Below are positions 8,230-16,610 of a stretch of 47,698 nucleotides of DNA, in pieces. A model generated the notes under the pieces. That model searched no databases and had not been told where the DNA came from. It was given only the letters and a program-made list of their open reading frames with translations. Within the stretch, counting starts at the first letter, position 1. Every line of letters begins with the position of its first letter. The stretch covers positions 34,664 through 82,361 of the forward strand of contig NZ_WVVV01000018.1 of NCBI RefSeq assembly GCF_012911015.1, given 5' to 3'. A program made the translations under genes and the position numbers. This DNA comes from Chelativorans sp. ZYF759. GTDB lineage: Bacteria; Pseudomonadota; Alphaproteobacteria; Rhizobiales; Rhizobiaceae.

Positions 8230-9270
8230 ATGAAGACGACACGACGCAAGTTTCTCACCGCCGGCGCCGCTGCCGCCGGCGCGACCGCGCTGGCGGCTCC
8301 CGCCGTCCACGCCCAGTCACCGATCCGCTGGCGCCTCCAGACCTATGCCGGCGCGTCCCTCGGCGCCCAGGTGGCCCAGCCCGCCGTCGACATGTTCAAC
8401 GCGATCGCCGGCGACGAGATGCAGATCGACCTCTATTTCGCCGACCAGCTGGTGCCGACGGAGGAACTGTTCCAGGCCATGCAGCGCGGCACGATCGACG
8501 CCGTGCAGTCCGACGACGATTCCATGATGTCGCCAACCGAAGTGACCGTCTTCGGCGGCTACTTCCCCTTTGCCAGCCGCTACTCGCTCGACGTGCCGGC
8601 CCTCTTCAACGACTGGGGCCTCAACGAGATCTGGGACGAGGAATATTCCGCCGTCGGGGTGAAGCATATTTCGGCCGGCGCCTGGGATCCGTGCCACTTC
8701 ATCACCACGCGCGCCATCAACAGCCTCGAGGATCTGCAGGGCATCCGGGTCTTCACCTTCCCGACCGCCGGCCGCTTCCTGGCCCAGTTCGGCGTCGTCC
8801 CGGTCACCGTGCCCTGGGAGGATGTCGAGATCGCCATGCAGACGGGCGAGATCGACGGCGTTGCCTGGTGCGGCATCACGGAGGCCTACGAGGTGGGCTG
8901 GGCCGACATCTGCAGCCACTTCCTGACCAACAACATCTCCGGCGCCTGGATCGGCCACTTCTTCGCCAATGAAGAGCGCTGGGAAGAGCTTCCCGACCAC
9001 CTCAAGGAACTGATGAAGGTCTGTTTCGAGCAGTCGCATTATTATCGCCAGCACTGGTACTGGGCCGGCGAAGCACGCCTGCGCACCGAGGGCGACAAGC
9101 TCGAGCTGACCTCGATCCCGGATGCCGAGTGGGCTGAGGTCGAGACGGCCGCGCGCGATTTCTGGCAGGAAATCGCCGACGAGTCCGAGACCAAGGCCAA
9201 GGTCGTCCAGATCTTCCGCGACTACAACGCGGCCATGGACCGGGCCGGCCGGCCCTACCGCTACGGCTGA
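8230..9270 (+). CDS. TRAP transporter substrate-binding protein (DctP family), Tat signal
   Basis: A 346-residue periplasmic solute receptor. The ATG at 8230 has AGGA nine bases upstream (8217-8220) and yields a twin-arginine leader, TRRKFLTAGAAAAG, followed by an Ala-rich h-region and an AVHAQ cleavage site. An in-frame start at 8188 would place 14 residues before the leader and is less likely. The mature part contains the TRAP receptor landmark GIRVFTFPTAGRFLAQFG, where an arginine usually anchors the substrate carboxylate, and AMQRGTIDAV and AMQTGEIDGV segments. Tat export of TRAP receptors is common. It follows DctM by 66 bases and precedes the GS-like ligase, with a strong hairpin after its stop. 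Confidence 0.92.
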   Translation: MKTTRRKFLTAGAAAAGATALAAPAVHAQSPIRWRLQTYAGASLGAQVAQPAVDMFNAIAGDEMQIDLYFADQLVPTEELFQAMQRGTIDAVQSDDDSMMSPTEVTVFGGYFPFASRYSLDVPALFNDWGLNEIWDEEYSAVGVKHISAGAWDPCHFITTRAINSLEDLQGIRVFTFPTAGRFLAQFGVVPVTVPWEDVEIAMQTGEIDGVAWCGITEAYEVGWADICSHFLTNNISGAWIGHFFANEERWEELPDHLKELMKVCFEQSHYYRQHWYWAGEARLRTEGDKLELTSIPDAEWAEVETAARDFWQEIADESETKAKVVQIFRDYNAAMDRAGRPYRYG

Positions 9271-9286
9271 GGCCCCACCATCCTTG

Positions 9287-9314
9287 CCGCCCCGGTCGCT
9301 GACGGCCGGGGCGG
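9287..9314 (+). terminator. Intercistronic GC-rich hairpin after TRAP receptor gene
   Basis: CCGCCCCGG (9287-9295) pairs perfectly with CCGGGGCGG (9306-9314) across a 10-base loop, 16 bases after the receptor stop and 32 bases before the next gene. No T-tract follows, so it is more likely a 3'-end stabiliser or partial attenuator inside the operon than a full terminator. Confidence 0.55.
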
Positions 9315-9345
9315 TCTGCCGCCGACCCCATGCGAGACCAAAAAA

Positions 9346-10713
9346 ATGCCCGCCAACCTGACGCTCGAAACCCTGTCCGAAGCCTTCGCAGCCGGCGAGA
9401 TCGACACCGTGATCGTCGCCGCCATCGACATGCAGGGCCGTCTCATGGGCAAGCGCTTCCATGCCGCCCATTTCCTGAATGGCGGCTGGGAGGAGACCCA
9501 TTGCTGCAACTATCTGCTGGCCACCGACATGGAGATGATCACCGTGCCGGGCTATGCCGCCAGCAGCTGGGAAAAGGGCTATGGCGACTATGTGATGAAG
9601 CCCGACCTCGAGACACTGCGCCGCGTGCCGTGGCTCGAGGGAACGGCGCTCGTGCTGTGCGACCTTCTCGACCACCACACGCATGAGGACGTGCCGCATT
9701 CGCCGCGCGCGGTCCTGAAGCGCCAGGTCGAGCGCGCCCGCAAGCTGGGCTTTTCCGCCATGATGGCGACCGAACTCGAGTTCTTCGTCTTCGACAACAG
9801 CTACGAGGAACTGCGCGATTCAGGATTTCGAGATCCGCGGCCGATCTCCGCCTACAACGAGGACTACCACATCTTCCAGACCACCAAGGAAGAGAAGCTG
9901 ATGCGTGCCTTGCGCAACGGGCTCTACGGCGCGGGCATCCCGGTGGAGAACACCAAGGGCGAGGCGGAGGCCGGCCAGGCCGAGATCAACATCCGCTACG
10001 CCGCGGCCCTGGAGACCGCCGACGGTCACGTGATCGCCAAGGCGGCCACCCGAGAGATCGCCCATGCGCAGGGCAAGTCGGTCACCTTCATGGCGAAATA
10101 CGACCACAACCGCGCCGGCTCTTCGAGCCACGTGCACCAGTCGCTGTGGACTCTCGACGGCGAGCCGGCTTTCGTCGACAAGGACGATGAGCACGGCATG
10201 TCGGCACTGATGAAGCATTACATGGCGGGGCAGCTGGCGCATGCGCGCGATATCACGATTTTCCTCGCGCCTTATGTGAACAGCTACAAGCGCTTCTGCG
10301 TCGGCATGTTCGCGCCGACCAAGGCGGTGTGGAGCGCCGACAACCGCACCGCCGGCTTCCGCGTCTGCGGCGAGGGCACCAAGGGTGTGCGTGTCGAATG
10401 CCGCATCGGCGGCGCCGACCTCAACCCCTATCTCGCCTGTGCCGCGTTGCTGGCAGCCGGGCTCGACGGCATCGAGAACAAGCTCGAACTGGAGCCCGAA
10501 CTGCGCGGCGACATGTATGGCGCCCAAGGCGTGCGCGAGATTCCGAAAACCCTGCGCGAGGCGGCGGAGCTGGCGGCGGGTTCGGACTTCCTGCGCACTG
10601 CCTTCGGCGCGGACGTCGTCGAGCACTACGTCCACGCGGCGCGCTGGGAGATTTCCGAGCACGACCGCGTGGTCACCGATTGGGAGGTCCAGCGGGGGCT
10701 GGAGCGGGCCTGA
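9346..10713 (+). CDS. Glutamine synthetase-like gamma-glutamyl ligase
   Basis: A 455-residue protein with the whole glutamine synthetase fold: N-terminal beta-grasp domain (about 10-110), then the catalytic domain with the metal-binding TELEFF motif (E143, E145), EAGQAEINI, the ATP-site SSHVHQSLW, the NSYKRF stretch, DNRTAGFR and the RVECR/ADLNPYLA segment. All the catalytic glutamates and arginines I can align are present, so it should be an active ATP-dependent ligase. Such GS-like enzymes usually join glutamate to an amine (for example gamma-glutamylputrescine or gamma-glutamylmethylamide synthetases) rather than to ammonia. Its place after an N-formylglutamate amidohydrolase and a TRAP importer suggests it glutamylates an imported compound (inference). 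Convergent with the next GS-like gene, 12 bases away. Confidence 0.88.
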   Translation: MPANLTLETLSEAFAAGEIDTVIVAAIDMQGRLMGKRFHAAHFLNGGWEETHCCNYLLATDMEMITVPGYAASSWEKGYGDYVMKPDLETLRRVPWLEGTALVLCDLLDHHTHEDVPHSPRAVLKRQVERARKLGFSAMMATELEFFVFDNSYEELRDSGFRDPRPISAYNEDYHIFQTTKEEKLMRALRNGLYGAGIPVENTKGEAEAGQAEINIRYAAALETADGHVIAKAATREIAHAQGKSVTFMAKYDHNRAGSSSHVHQSLWTLDGEPAFVDKDDEHGMSALMKHYMAGQLAHARDITIFLAPYVNSYKRFCVGMFAPTKAVWSADNRTAGFRVCGEGTKGVRVECRIGGADLNPYLACAALLAAGLDGIENKLELEPELRGDMYGAQGVREIPKTLREAAELAAGSDFLRTAFGADVVEHYVHAARWEISEHDRVVTDWEVQRGLERA

Positions 10714-10719
10714 GCCCGC
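10704..10719. terminator. Small hairpin between two convergent GS-like genes
   Basis: GCGGGC (10704-10709) and GCCCGC (10714-10719) are complementary around CTGA and span the stop codon of the rightward gene. Short and without T-tracts, but it is the only symmetric element in the 12-base gap between the two convergent genes. Confidence 0.35.
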
Positions 10720-10725
10720 CGCGCA

Positions 10726-12156
10726 CTACACGTTCAGGAGCAGATATTCGCGTTCCCAGGGGCTGATGACCTCCATGAAGGTCTCGAACTCGGCCTTCTT
10801 GATCGCCGCATAAGTTGTCACGAATGCGCTGCCGAGGATTTCGCGCAGCGCCTCGTCGGCCTCGAAGAGTTCGACCGCTTCGAGCAGGCCGCGGGGCAGC
10901 TCGATCTCGTCCTCGTTGACCGCGGCGCCGGTCGGATTGTCGGCCGGTACCTTTTCGACCATGCCGACCAGCCCGCAGGCCAGCGACGCGGCGAGCGCCA
11001 GATAGGGATTGGCGTCGGATGAGGGAATGCGGTTCTCCACGCGCCTGGCCTGAGCGTCGGAACGCGGGATGCGGAACGCGGTCGTGCGGTTGTCGTAACC
11101 CCAGCGCGTGTTGACCGGGGCCGAGGCGCTCCGGGTCAGGCGACGATAGGAATTCACATAGGGCGCCAGCATCACCAGCGCATTGGGAATGTGGCGCTGC
11201 ATGCCGCCGATGAAATGGCGGAACGCTTCCGTCTCGGCGCCGTCCGGGGCGGAAAACACGTTCTGGCCCGTGGTCGCATCGACCACCGACTGGTGGATAT
11301 GCATGGCCGATCCCGGCTGGCCCTGGATCGGCTTGGCCATGAAGGTGGCGTAGATGTCGTGCTTGAGCGCCGCCTCGCGGATGGTGCGCTTGAACATGAA
11401 CACCTGATCGGCGAGCTCGACGGGATCGCCGTGGCGCAGATTGATCTCGAGCTGGCCCGCGCCCTCCTCGTGGATGAGCGTGTCGATCTCCAGCCCCTGC
11501 CGCTCGGAGAAATCGTAGACGTCGTCGATCAGTTCGTCGAACTCGTTGACGCCGGCGATCGAATAGCTCTGCCCCCCCGCGATCGACCGGCCCGAGCGGC
11601 CGATCGGCGGCTCGAGCTGATAGTCGGGATCGGGATTTTTCTTGACGAGATAGAACTCGATCTCGGGCGCCACGATCGGCTTCAGACCGCGCATGTGATA
11701 GGCCGCGACCACGCGCTTGAGGACGTTGCGCGGCGTGAACTCCGCCGCCTGGCCGTCCTGGGTGACCAGATCGCAGATGACCTGCGCCGTGGGGTCGCTT
11801 TCCCACGGCACGACCGTCAGCGTCGAGAGATCCGGCAGCAGCTTGAGATCGCCATCCGCCTCCGGATAGGTGAAATCGCCGCTATCCTCGGGGTAACGCC
11901 CGGAGATCGTGGTCATGAACACGGCGGAGGGCAGGGCCAGCGATGTGTTGGACGTGAATTTCTTGGAAGGCATCATCTTGCCGCGTGCCACGCCGGCCTG
12001 ATCGGGCGCGATACACTCGATATCCTCGATGCCGCGCCACTCGAGCCATGAAGACGCTTCCTTCCAGTTCTTCACGCCGCGCAGGTTCTTGATGAAGGCG
12101 GGCAGACGGGTGCGCTCGGCGGCGCCGGGACGGGCTTCCTTTTTGGAGGCAGGCAT
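10726..12156 (-). CDS. Glutamine synthetase-like ligase (PuuA / gamma-glutamylpolyamine synthetase type)
   Basis: A 476-residue GS-superfamily ligase, close in layout to PuuA (gamma-glutamylputrescine synthetase). Motifs in order: VARGKMMPSKKF in the N-domain, metal ligands APEIEFYL (E165, E167), EEGAGQLEINL, GSAMHIHQSVVD, NSYRRL, DNRTTAFRIPR and the ARRVENRIP/DANPYLALAA stretch. The long N-terminus and SKKF segment fit polyamine-glutamylating enzymes. I start it at the ATG 12156; a TTG at 12159 is also in frame. Runs toward the rightward GS-like gene and shares its strand with the receiver-like gene 64 bases upstream. Polyamine import genes (potFGHI) lie 26 kb away, making a polyamine route plausible but not shown. 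Confidence 0.9.
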   Translation of the reverse strand: MPASKKEARPGAAERTRLPAFIKNLRGVKNWKEASSWLEWRGIEDIECIAPDQAGVARGKMMPSKKFTSNTSLALPSAVFMTTISGRYPEDSGDFTYPEADGDLKLLPDLSTLTVVPWESDPTAQVICDLVTQDGQAAEFTPRNVLKRVVAAYHMRGLKPIVAPEIEFYLVKKNPDPDYQLEPPIGRSGRSIAGGQSYSIAGVNEFDELIDDVYDFSERQGLEIDTLIHEEGAGQLEINLRHGDPVELADQVFMFKRTIREAALKHDIYATFMAKPIQGQPGSAMHIHQSVVDATTGQNVFSAPDGAETEAFRHFIGGMQRHIPNALVMLAPYVNSYRRLTRSASAPVNTRWGYDNRTTAFRIPRSDAQARRVENRIPSSDANPYLALAASLACGLVGMVEKVPADNPTGAAVNEDEIELPRGLLEAVELFEADEALREILGSAFVTTYAAIKKAEFETFMEVISPWEREYLLLNV

Positions 12157-12220
12157 CAATCACCAGAAAAATGTTTCGCAAGCAGGACTATAGCCGCTCC
12201 GCCGCCGGTTCGGAAAGGGG

Positions 12221-12682
12221 TCAGGTCCTGCCGCAGGCCACGACCCTTTGCCGGATATCGTAAAGCAGCGGGTAAAGCGTGTCCGAGGCCACCGGCTTGG
12301 CGAGAACGGCGTGGCAATGCGGCGAATTCCTGCCCGCTTCGAGCAGAGCTCTGCCGGTGGCGAGCAGAATCACCTGTGGTCGCTGCAGGGGGCGGCCAGG
12401 CGGGGACGGCGCTGCACGCTGCGCGACACGTTCCGCAAGGGGCAATTCGTCGTCGAGGATCACGGCTCCCAGACGAGGTTCCCGCAGCGCCTCGTCGAAC
12501 CCGCCAGGCTCGGTCGTCAGGCACTTCAATCCCGCCATGCGCACGATGCGCGAAACGACGATGGTTGTGATCCGGGTGTTGCTGACCACCAGAACGGTGT
12601 CGCGCGGAAGCGGTGCTTCCCCCGTGCCATAGACAAAAGATTCGCCCTCGGGTTCTCCGAGACCGGGATGCAGCTCGCCCAT
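12221..12682 (-). CDS. Degenerate response-regulator receiver-like protein
   Basis: A 153-residue single-domain protein. From residue 29 it follows a CheY-like receiver: strand 1 DTVLVVSN, strand 3 LGAVILDDELP with the putative phospho-accepting aspartate, strand 4 QVILLATG and strand 5 HAVLAKPV with the conserved lysine and following proline. The acidic pair that normally follows strand 1 and binds magnesium is Ser-Asn, so phosphorylation may be impaired or absent. There is no output domain and no kinase gene nearby. The 28-residue N-terminal extension (MGELHPGLGEPEGES...) is unlike ordinary receivers. A good minus-strand promoter is visible upstream (12731-12759). Function unknown; a divergent or pseudo-receiver is the best reading. 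Confidence 0.6.
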   Translation of the reverse strand: MGELHPGLGEPEGESFVYGTGEAPLPRDTVLVVSNTRITTIVVSRIVRMAGLKCLTTEPGGFDEALREPRLGAVILDDELPLAERVAQRAAPSPPGRPLQRPQVILLATGRALLEAGRNSPHCHAVLAKPVASDTLYPLLYDIRQRVVACGRT

Positions 12683-12730
12683 ATCAAGCCCCCAGTTGCT
12701 CGCGCCAAAGCGCGCTATTGCAACCAGAAG

Positions 12731-12759
12731 GATAGTTGCTGATATCGGACGTGTGTCAA
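12731..12759 (-). promoter_or_regulatory. Sigma-70-type promoter for the receiver-like gene
   Basis: On the minus strand TTGACA (12759-12754) is followed after 17 bases by ACTATC (12736-12731). This is close to the rhizobial CTTGAC-N17-CTATAT consensus; the base before the -35 is C, giving CTTGACA. Transcription would start near 12723, leaving a leader of about 40 bases that contains a small CGCGC/GCGCG hairpin (12701-12714). Confidence 0.5.
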
Positions 12760-12802
12760 GTTGATATTTTTCGTGTTCAAAAAAAATAGTGTTGTTCTTG
12801 GT

Positions 12803-12838
12803 AAACGATTAGGCCGGACAAGTCCGACCTAATCGTTT
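12803..12838 (-). terminator. Terminator of the aceA - small protein unit
   Basis: AAACGATTAGGCCGGAC (12803-12819) and GTCCGACCTAATCGTTT (12822-12838) form a 17-base-pair stem. The single imperfect position is a C-A mismatch in plus-strand RNA but a permitted G-U pair in minus-strand RNA, which agrees with use by the leftward aceA unit. The stem begins 8 bases after the small gene's stop. About 16 bases past the stem the minus strand has a run of eight T. Confidence 0.75.
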
Positions 12839-12845
12839 TACTCAA

Positions 12846-13091
12846 TCAGACTTCCGATTTCAGATTTGTCACCACGACCGGAATGAGCAGGTCGCCCCAG
12901 TTGCCGGTCCCGCCATGATGGCGTGCGGAGCGCACGAGCTCAACGGAGACGCCGGCATCCACCGCCTTCATGACGGACTGGTTGAGTCTGTGCAGATCGT
13001 TGGCGAGCATGCGGATGGCCGCCTGCTGGTCGCCGGACATGGCGGAGGACTGTTCCTCTGCCCTTTCCTTGACGCGTGTGACGGGTGTCAT
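12846..13091 (-). CDS. Small conserved-looking protein downstream of isocitrate lyase
   Basis: An 81-residue soluble protein, MTPVTRVKERAEEQ..., mostly helical by composition up to about residue 58, then HHGGTGNWGDLLIPVVVTN. It has its own strong ribosome site (AAGGAG, about 8 bases before the ATG at 13091), lies 33 bases after the aceA stop on the same strand, and is followed at once by the terminator, so it is almost certainly the second gene of the aceA transcript. No known domain recognised. A link to glyoxylate-shunt function is suggested only by this arrangement. Confidence 0.75.
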   Translation of the reverse strand: MTPVTRVKERAEEQSSAMSGDQQAAIRMLANDLHRLNQSVMKAVDAGVSVELVRSARHHGGTGNWGDLLIPVVVTNLKSEV

Positions 13092-13124
13092 GGTCTTGCT
13101 CCTTGGGTTGAATGCTGACGCGTT

Positions 13125-14414
<1,290 letters not shown>

Positions 14415-14433
14415 GCTGAAGTCTCCATCGATC

Positions 14434-14613
14434 TTTGACAGGTTGCGACCGGTTTCCGGGAGGAACGATCTCGTTTGACGGATTTACATTGCGCTGCCGA
14501 AGAGAACGAGGAAATAGCGGTTTTCGTTCGTCTAATTCGGGTCACGCTGTCTTGCCTTTGACCGGTTAGGCATGTAAATTTGTCAAACTTGTCAAAGAAG
14601 CCGCCTTGTCAAA
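14434..14613. promoter_or_regulatory. Mirrored GTCAAA operator cluster between aceA and its regulator
   Basis: The 213-base divergent gap holds six copies of GTCAAA: three reading toward aceA (as TTTGAC at 14434-14439, 14474-14479, 14557-14562) and three reading toward the regulator (14582-14587, 14591-14596, 14608-14613). Two belong to a longer motif, ATGTAAATNNGTCAAA, at 14489-14474 (minus) and 14572-14587 (plus), matching at 14 of 16 positions and pointing toward the start codon of its own gene on each side. This looks like a shared operator for the divergent regulator acting on both promoters; the protein-site link is inference. Confidence 0.6.
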
Positions 14614-14627
14614 TCTGGTAAACCCGC

Positions 14628-16046
14628 ATGGCAGAGCAGAAGATTTTTGCGGGCCCCCGCATCAGGCGCATCCGCAAGGCGAAGGGTCTGACCCAGACGG
14701 CGATGGCCGATGGGCTGGGCATTTCGCCGTCCTATCTCAACCTCATCGAGCGCAACCAGCGGCCGCTGACCGTGCAGCTGATCCTCAAGCTCTCCGCTGT
14801 CTACAAGGTGGACGCCGAGGAGTTACAGGGCGGGACCGGCCAGTCGATCGCCGCGCTGCGCGAGGTCTTCGCCGATCCGCTGCTGTCCGGCGAACTGCCC
14901 GGCGAGCAGGAGCTGGTCGAATTGTCGGAAGGCGCGCCGAACGCCGCCGCCGCCATGGTCAAGCTGCACCGGGCCTATCGCGAACAGGCAGACCGGCTTT
15001 CCGACCTCTCCGAGATGCTGGCACGGGAAGGGCACGCCACGCAGCTGTCGGCTGCGCGGCTGCCCGTCGACGAAGTGCGCGAGACCTTCGAGCGCCGCCC
15101 GAACCATTTCCTGGCGATAGAGGAGGAGGCGGAGGCCTTCGTGGCCCTCCTCCAGCCCGCCGACGACCTGGCTGGCGCGCTCAAGAACTGGCTGAAGCGC
15201 GAGCACGGCATTGCGGTGCGGGCCCTGCCCGTGGCCACCATGCCCAACTGGCGCCGCCGCTATGATCGGCATTCCCAGCGCCTCTTCCTGTCGGAACGGT
15301 TGTCGCCCCATGACCAGACGCGCGAAATCGCCATGGAGGCCGCCCTCCTGCGCATGCAGGTGGTGATCGCCGCCGAACTCAAGGCGCTGCAGCTGTCGTC
15401 CGACGAGGCGCGACGGCTGGCCCGTTTCGAACTGGCCCGCTATGCCGCCCATGCCTTGATGATGCCCTACCAGCCCTTCCTGGCCGCTGCCCAGCGCGCG
15501 CGTTACGACATCGACGTGCTGCGCGCCCGCTTCGCGGTTTCCTTCGAGCAGGCGGCCAATCGGCTCACCATGCTGGGGCGCTCGGGCCAGGCGGGCGTGC
15601 CCTTCTTCATGATGGAGATCGATAGCGCCGGCCATCGGTTCCGCCGCGCCGGGGCGGAAGGTTTCCCTGTCAGCCGCTTCGGCGGCGGCTGCCCGAAACT
15701 GCCCGTCCACGCCGCCTTCTCGTTGCCGGGGCAACTGTTCGTGGAAGCGGTCGAAATGCCGGACGGCGCGGAGTTCCTGACCATTGCCCGGACGCTGGAG
15801 GGCCCGCAGGGCGCCTTCAACGAACGGCCACGGCGCACCGCGATCCTGATCGGCTGCGACATCGGGTTTCGCGACGAGGTGGTCTATGAAGCGGCGCTGC
15901 CCGCGGGCTCTCCCCCGACGCCGGTCGGCCCGACCTGCCGCCTCTGCGAGCGCGCCGGCTGCCTCGCCCGCGCCGAACCGCCGGTCACAAGGCCGCTCGG
16001 GCTGGACGAGATGGTGACGGGGCTGAGCGCGTTCGATTTCCAGTGA
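14628..16046 (+). CDS. XRE-family regulator of the ScfR/RamB type (glyoxylate shunt / short-chain acyl regulator)
   Basis: A 472-residue regulator with an N-terminal XRE helix-turn-helix (about residues 8-66, including RIRKAKGLTQTAMADGLGISPSYLN), a central IrrE-like/M78 region (about 150-300) and a C-terminal acyl-responsive domain. The latter ends in the cysteine-rich CRLCERAGCLAR stretch characteristic of this family. RamB in corynebacteria controls acetate metabolism including isocitrate lyase, and ScfR-type proteins in alphaproteobacteria respond to short-chain acyl-CoA. Its divergent position to aceA fits that role exactly. No strong Shine-Dalgarno precedes the ATG at 14628. The TTGTCAAA boxes end 15 bases before the start, suggesting autoregulation. 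Confidence 0.88.
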   Translation: MAEQKIFAGPRIRRIRKAKGLTQTAMADGLGISPSYLNLIERNQRPLTVQLILKLSAVYKVDAEELQGGTGQSIAALREVFADPLLSGELPGEQELVELSEGAPNAAAAMVKLHRAYREQADRLSDLSEMLAREGHATQLSAARLPVDEVRETFERRPNHFLAIEEEAEAFVALLQPADDLAGALKNWLKREHGIAVRALPVATMPNWRRRYDRHSQRLFLSERLSPHDQTREIAMEAALLRMQVVIAAELKALQLSSDEARRLARFELARYAAHALMMPYQPFLAAAQRARYDIDVLRARFAVSFEQAANRLTMLGRSGQAGVPFFMMEIDSAGHRFRRAGAEGFPVSRFGGGCPKLPVHAAFSLPGQLFVEAVEMPDGAEFLTIARTLEGPQGAFNERPRRTAILIGCDIGFRDEVVYEAALPAGSPPTPVGPTCRLCERAGCLARAEPPVTRPLGLDEMVTGLSAFDFQ

Positions 16047-16050
16047 GGCA

Positions 16051-16362
16051 TCAACCACCTTTCGGATCGAGCTGTCGCAGCAGCGCAGCGACATCCCTGC
16101 GTCCGTCAAGGACCGCCGTCACGATCACCCGGCCGGCCAGTTGCTCGTGGCGATAAAGAACGAGATGGTTGCGCACGACCAGTATGCGATATCGGTTGTC
16201 ATATGCGCGACCTGACAGGGGAAAGTGTCGCAACCGATCGCTGGCGGCGATGATTTCTTCGACACAGATTTTCGCGGCTTTGGGATTGTCGGCGCGGATG
16301 TAGTCAAAAATAGCCTCGAGTTGAGTCAAAGCGCGTTTGCGCCAGATGAGCTCAGCCGTCAT
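16051..16362 (-). CDS. RelE/ParE-family toxin
   Basis: A 103-residue toxin of the RelE/ParE superfamily. It shows the usual order: IWRKRALTQLEAIFDYIRADNPKAA (helical hairpin), RLRHFPLSGRAYDNRYRILVVRNHLVLYRHEQ (beta strands with the conserved Arg and the YR pair), and a closing VLDGRRD segment. ParE members poison gyrase and RelE members cut mRNA on ribosomes; which applies here cannot be told. Its ATG lies 11 bases inside the end of the antitoxin gene, a typical coupled antitoxin-toxin arrangement. Confidence 0.85.
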   Translation of the reverse strand: MTAELIWRKRALTQLEAIFDYIRADNPKAAKICVEEIIAASDRLRHFPLSGRAYDNRYRILVVRNHLVLYRHEQLAGRVIVTAVLDGRRDVAALLRQLDPKGG

Positions 16363-16549
16363 ACCGGGCTCTCATTCGAGCCACGACCTCCTCATGCGGA
16401 ATCTCGCCACCTTCCGCCTCGGCGGCCGCCAGCTTGGCGTCGATGCGCTTTCTGGCGGCCATGGCCAGCAGCGCCTGCGCCAGTTCCTCCTGCTCGGCTT
16501 CCGGCAAGGCCTCGACTTCCCTGATGGCGTCTTTCAGCGTCTGGTTCAT
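16352..16549 (-). CDS. Antitoxin of the RelE/ParE pair
   Basis: A 65-residue acidic helical protein starting MNQTLKDAIREVEALPEAEQEELAQAL and ending EEVVARMRARYDG, the size and character of small antitoxins that wrap around a RelE/ParE toxin. I use the ATG at 16549. The frame remains open further upstream, but the extra 35 residues have no antitoxin character. The gene overlaps the toxin start by 11 bases. Such antitoxins usually repress their own promoter together with the toxin; no clear operator is seen in the 60 bases upstream. Confidence 0.75.
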   Translation of the reverse strand: MNQTLKDAIREVEALPEAEQEELAQALLAMAARKRIDAKLAAAEAEGGEIPHEEVVARMRARYDG

Positions 16550-16610
16550 GGCGGGGGCTCCGAGAAGTTCAGCAGCATAGCACGGGATACGCAGCTGGAA
16601 AATCGCGGCA

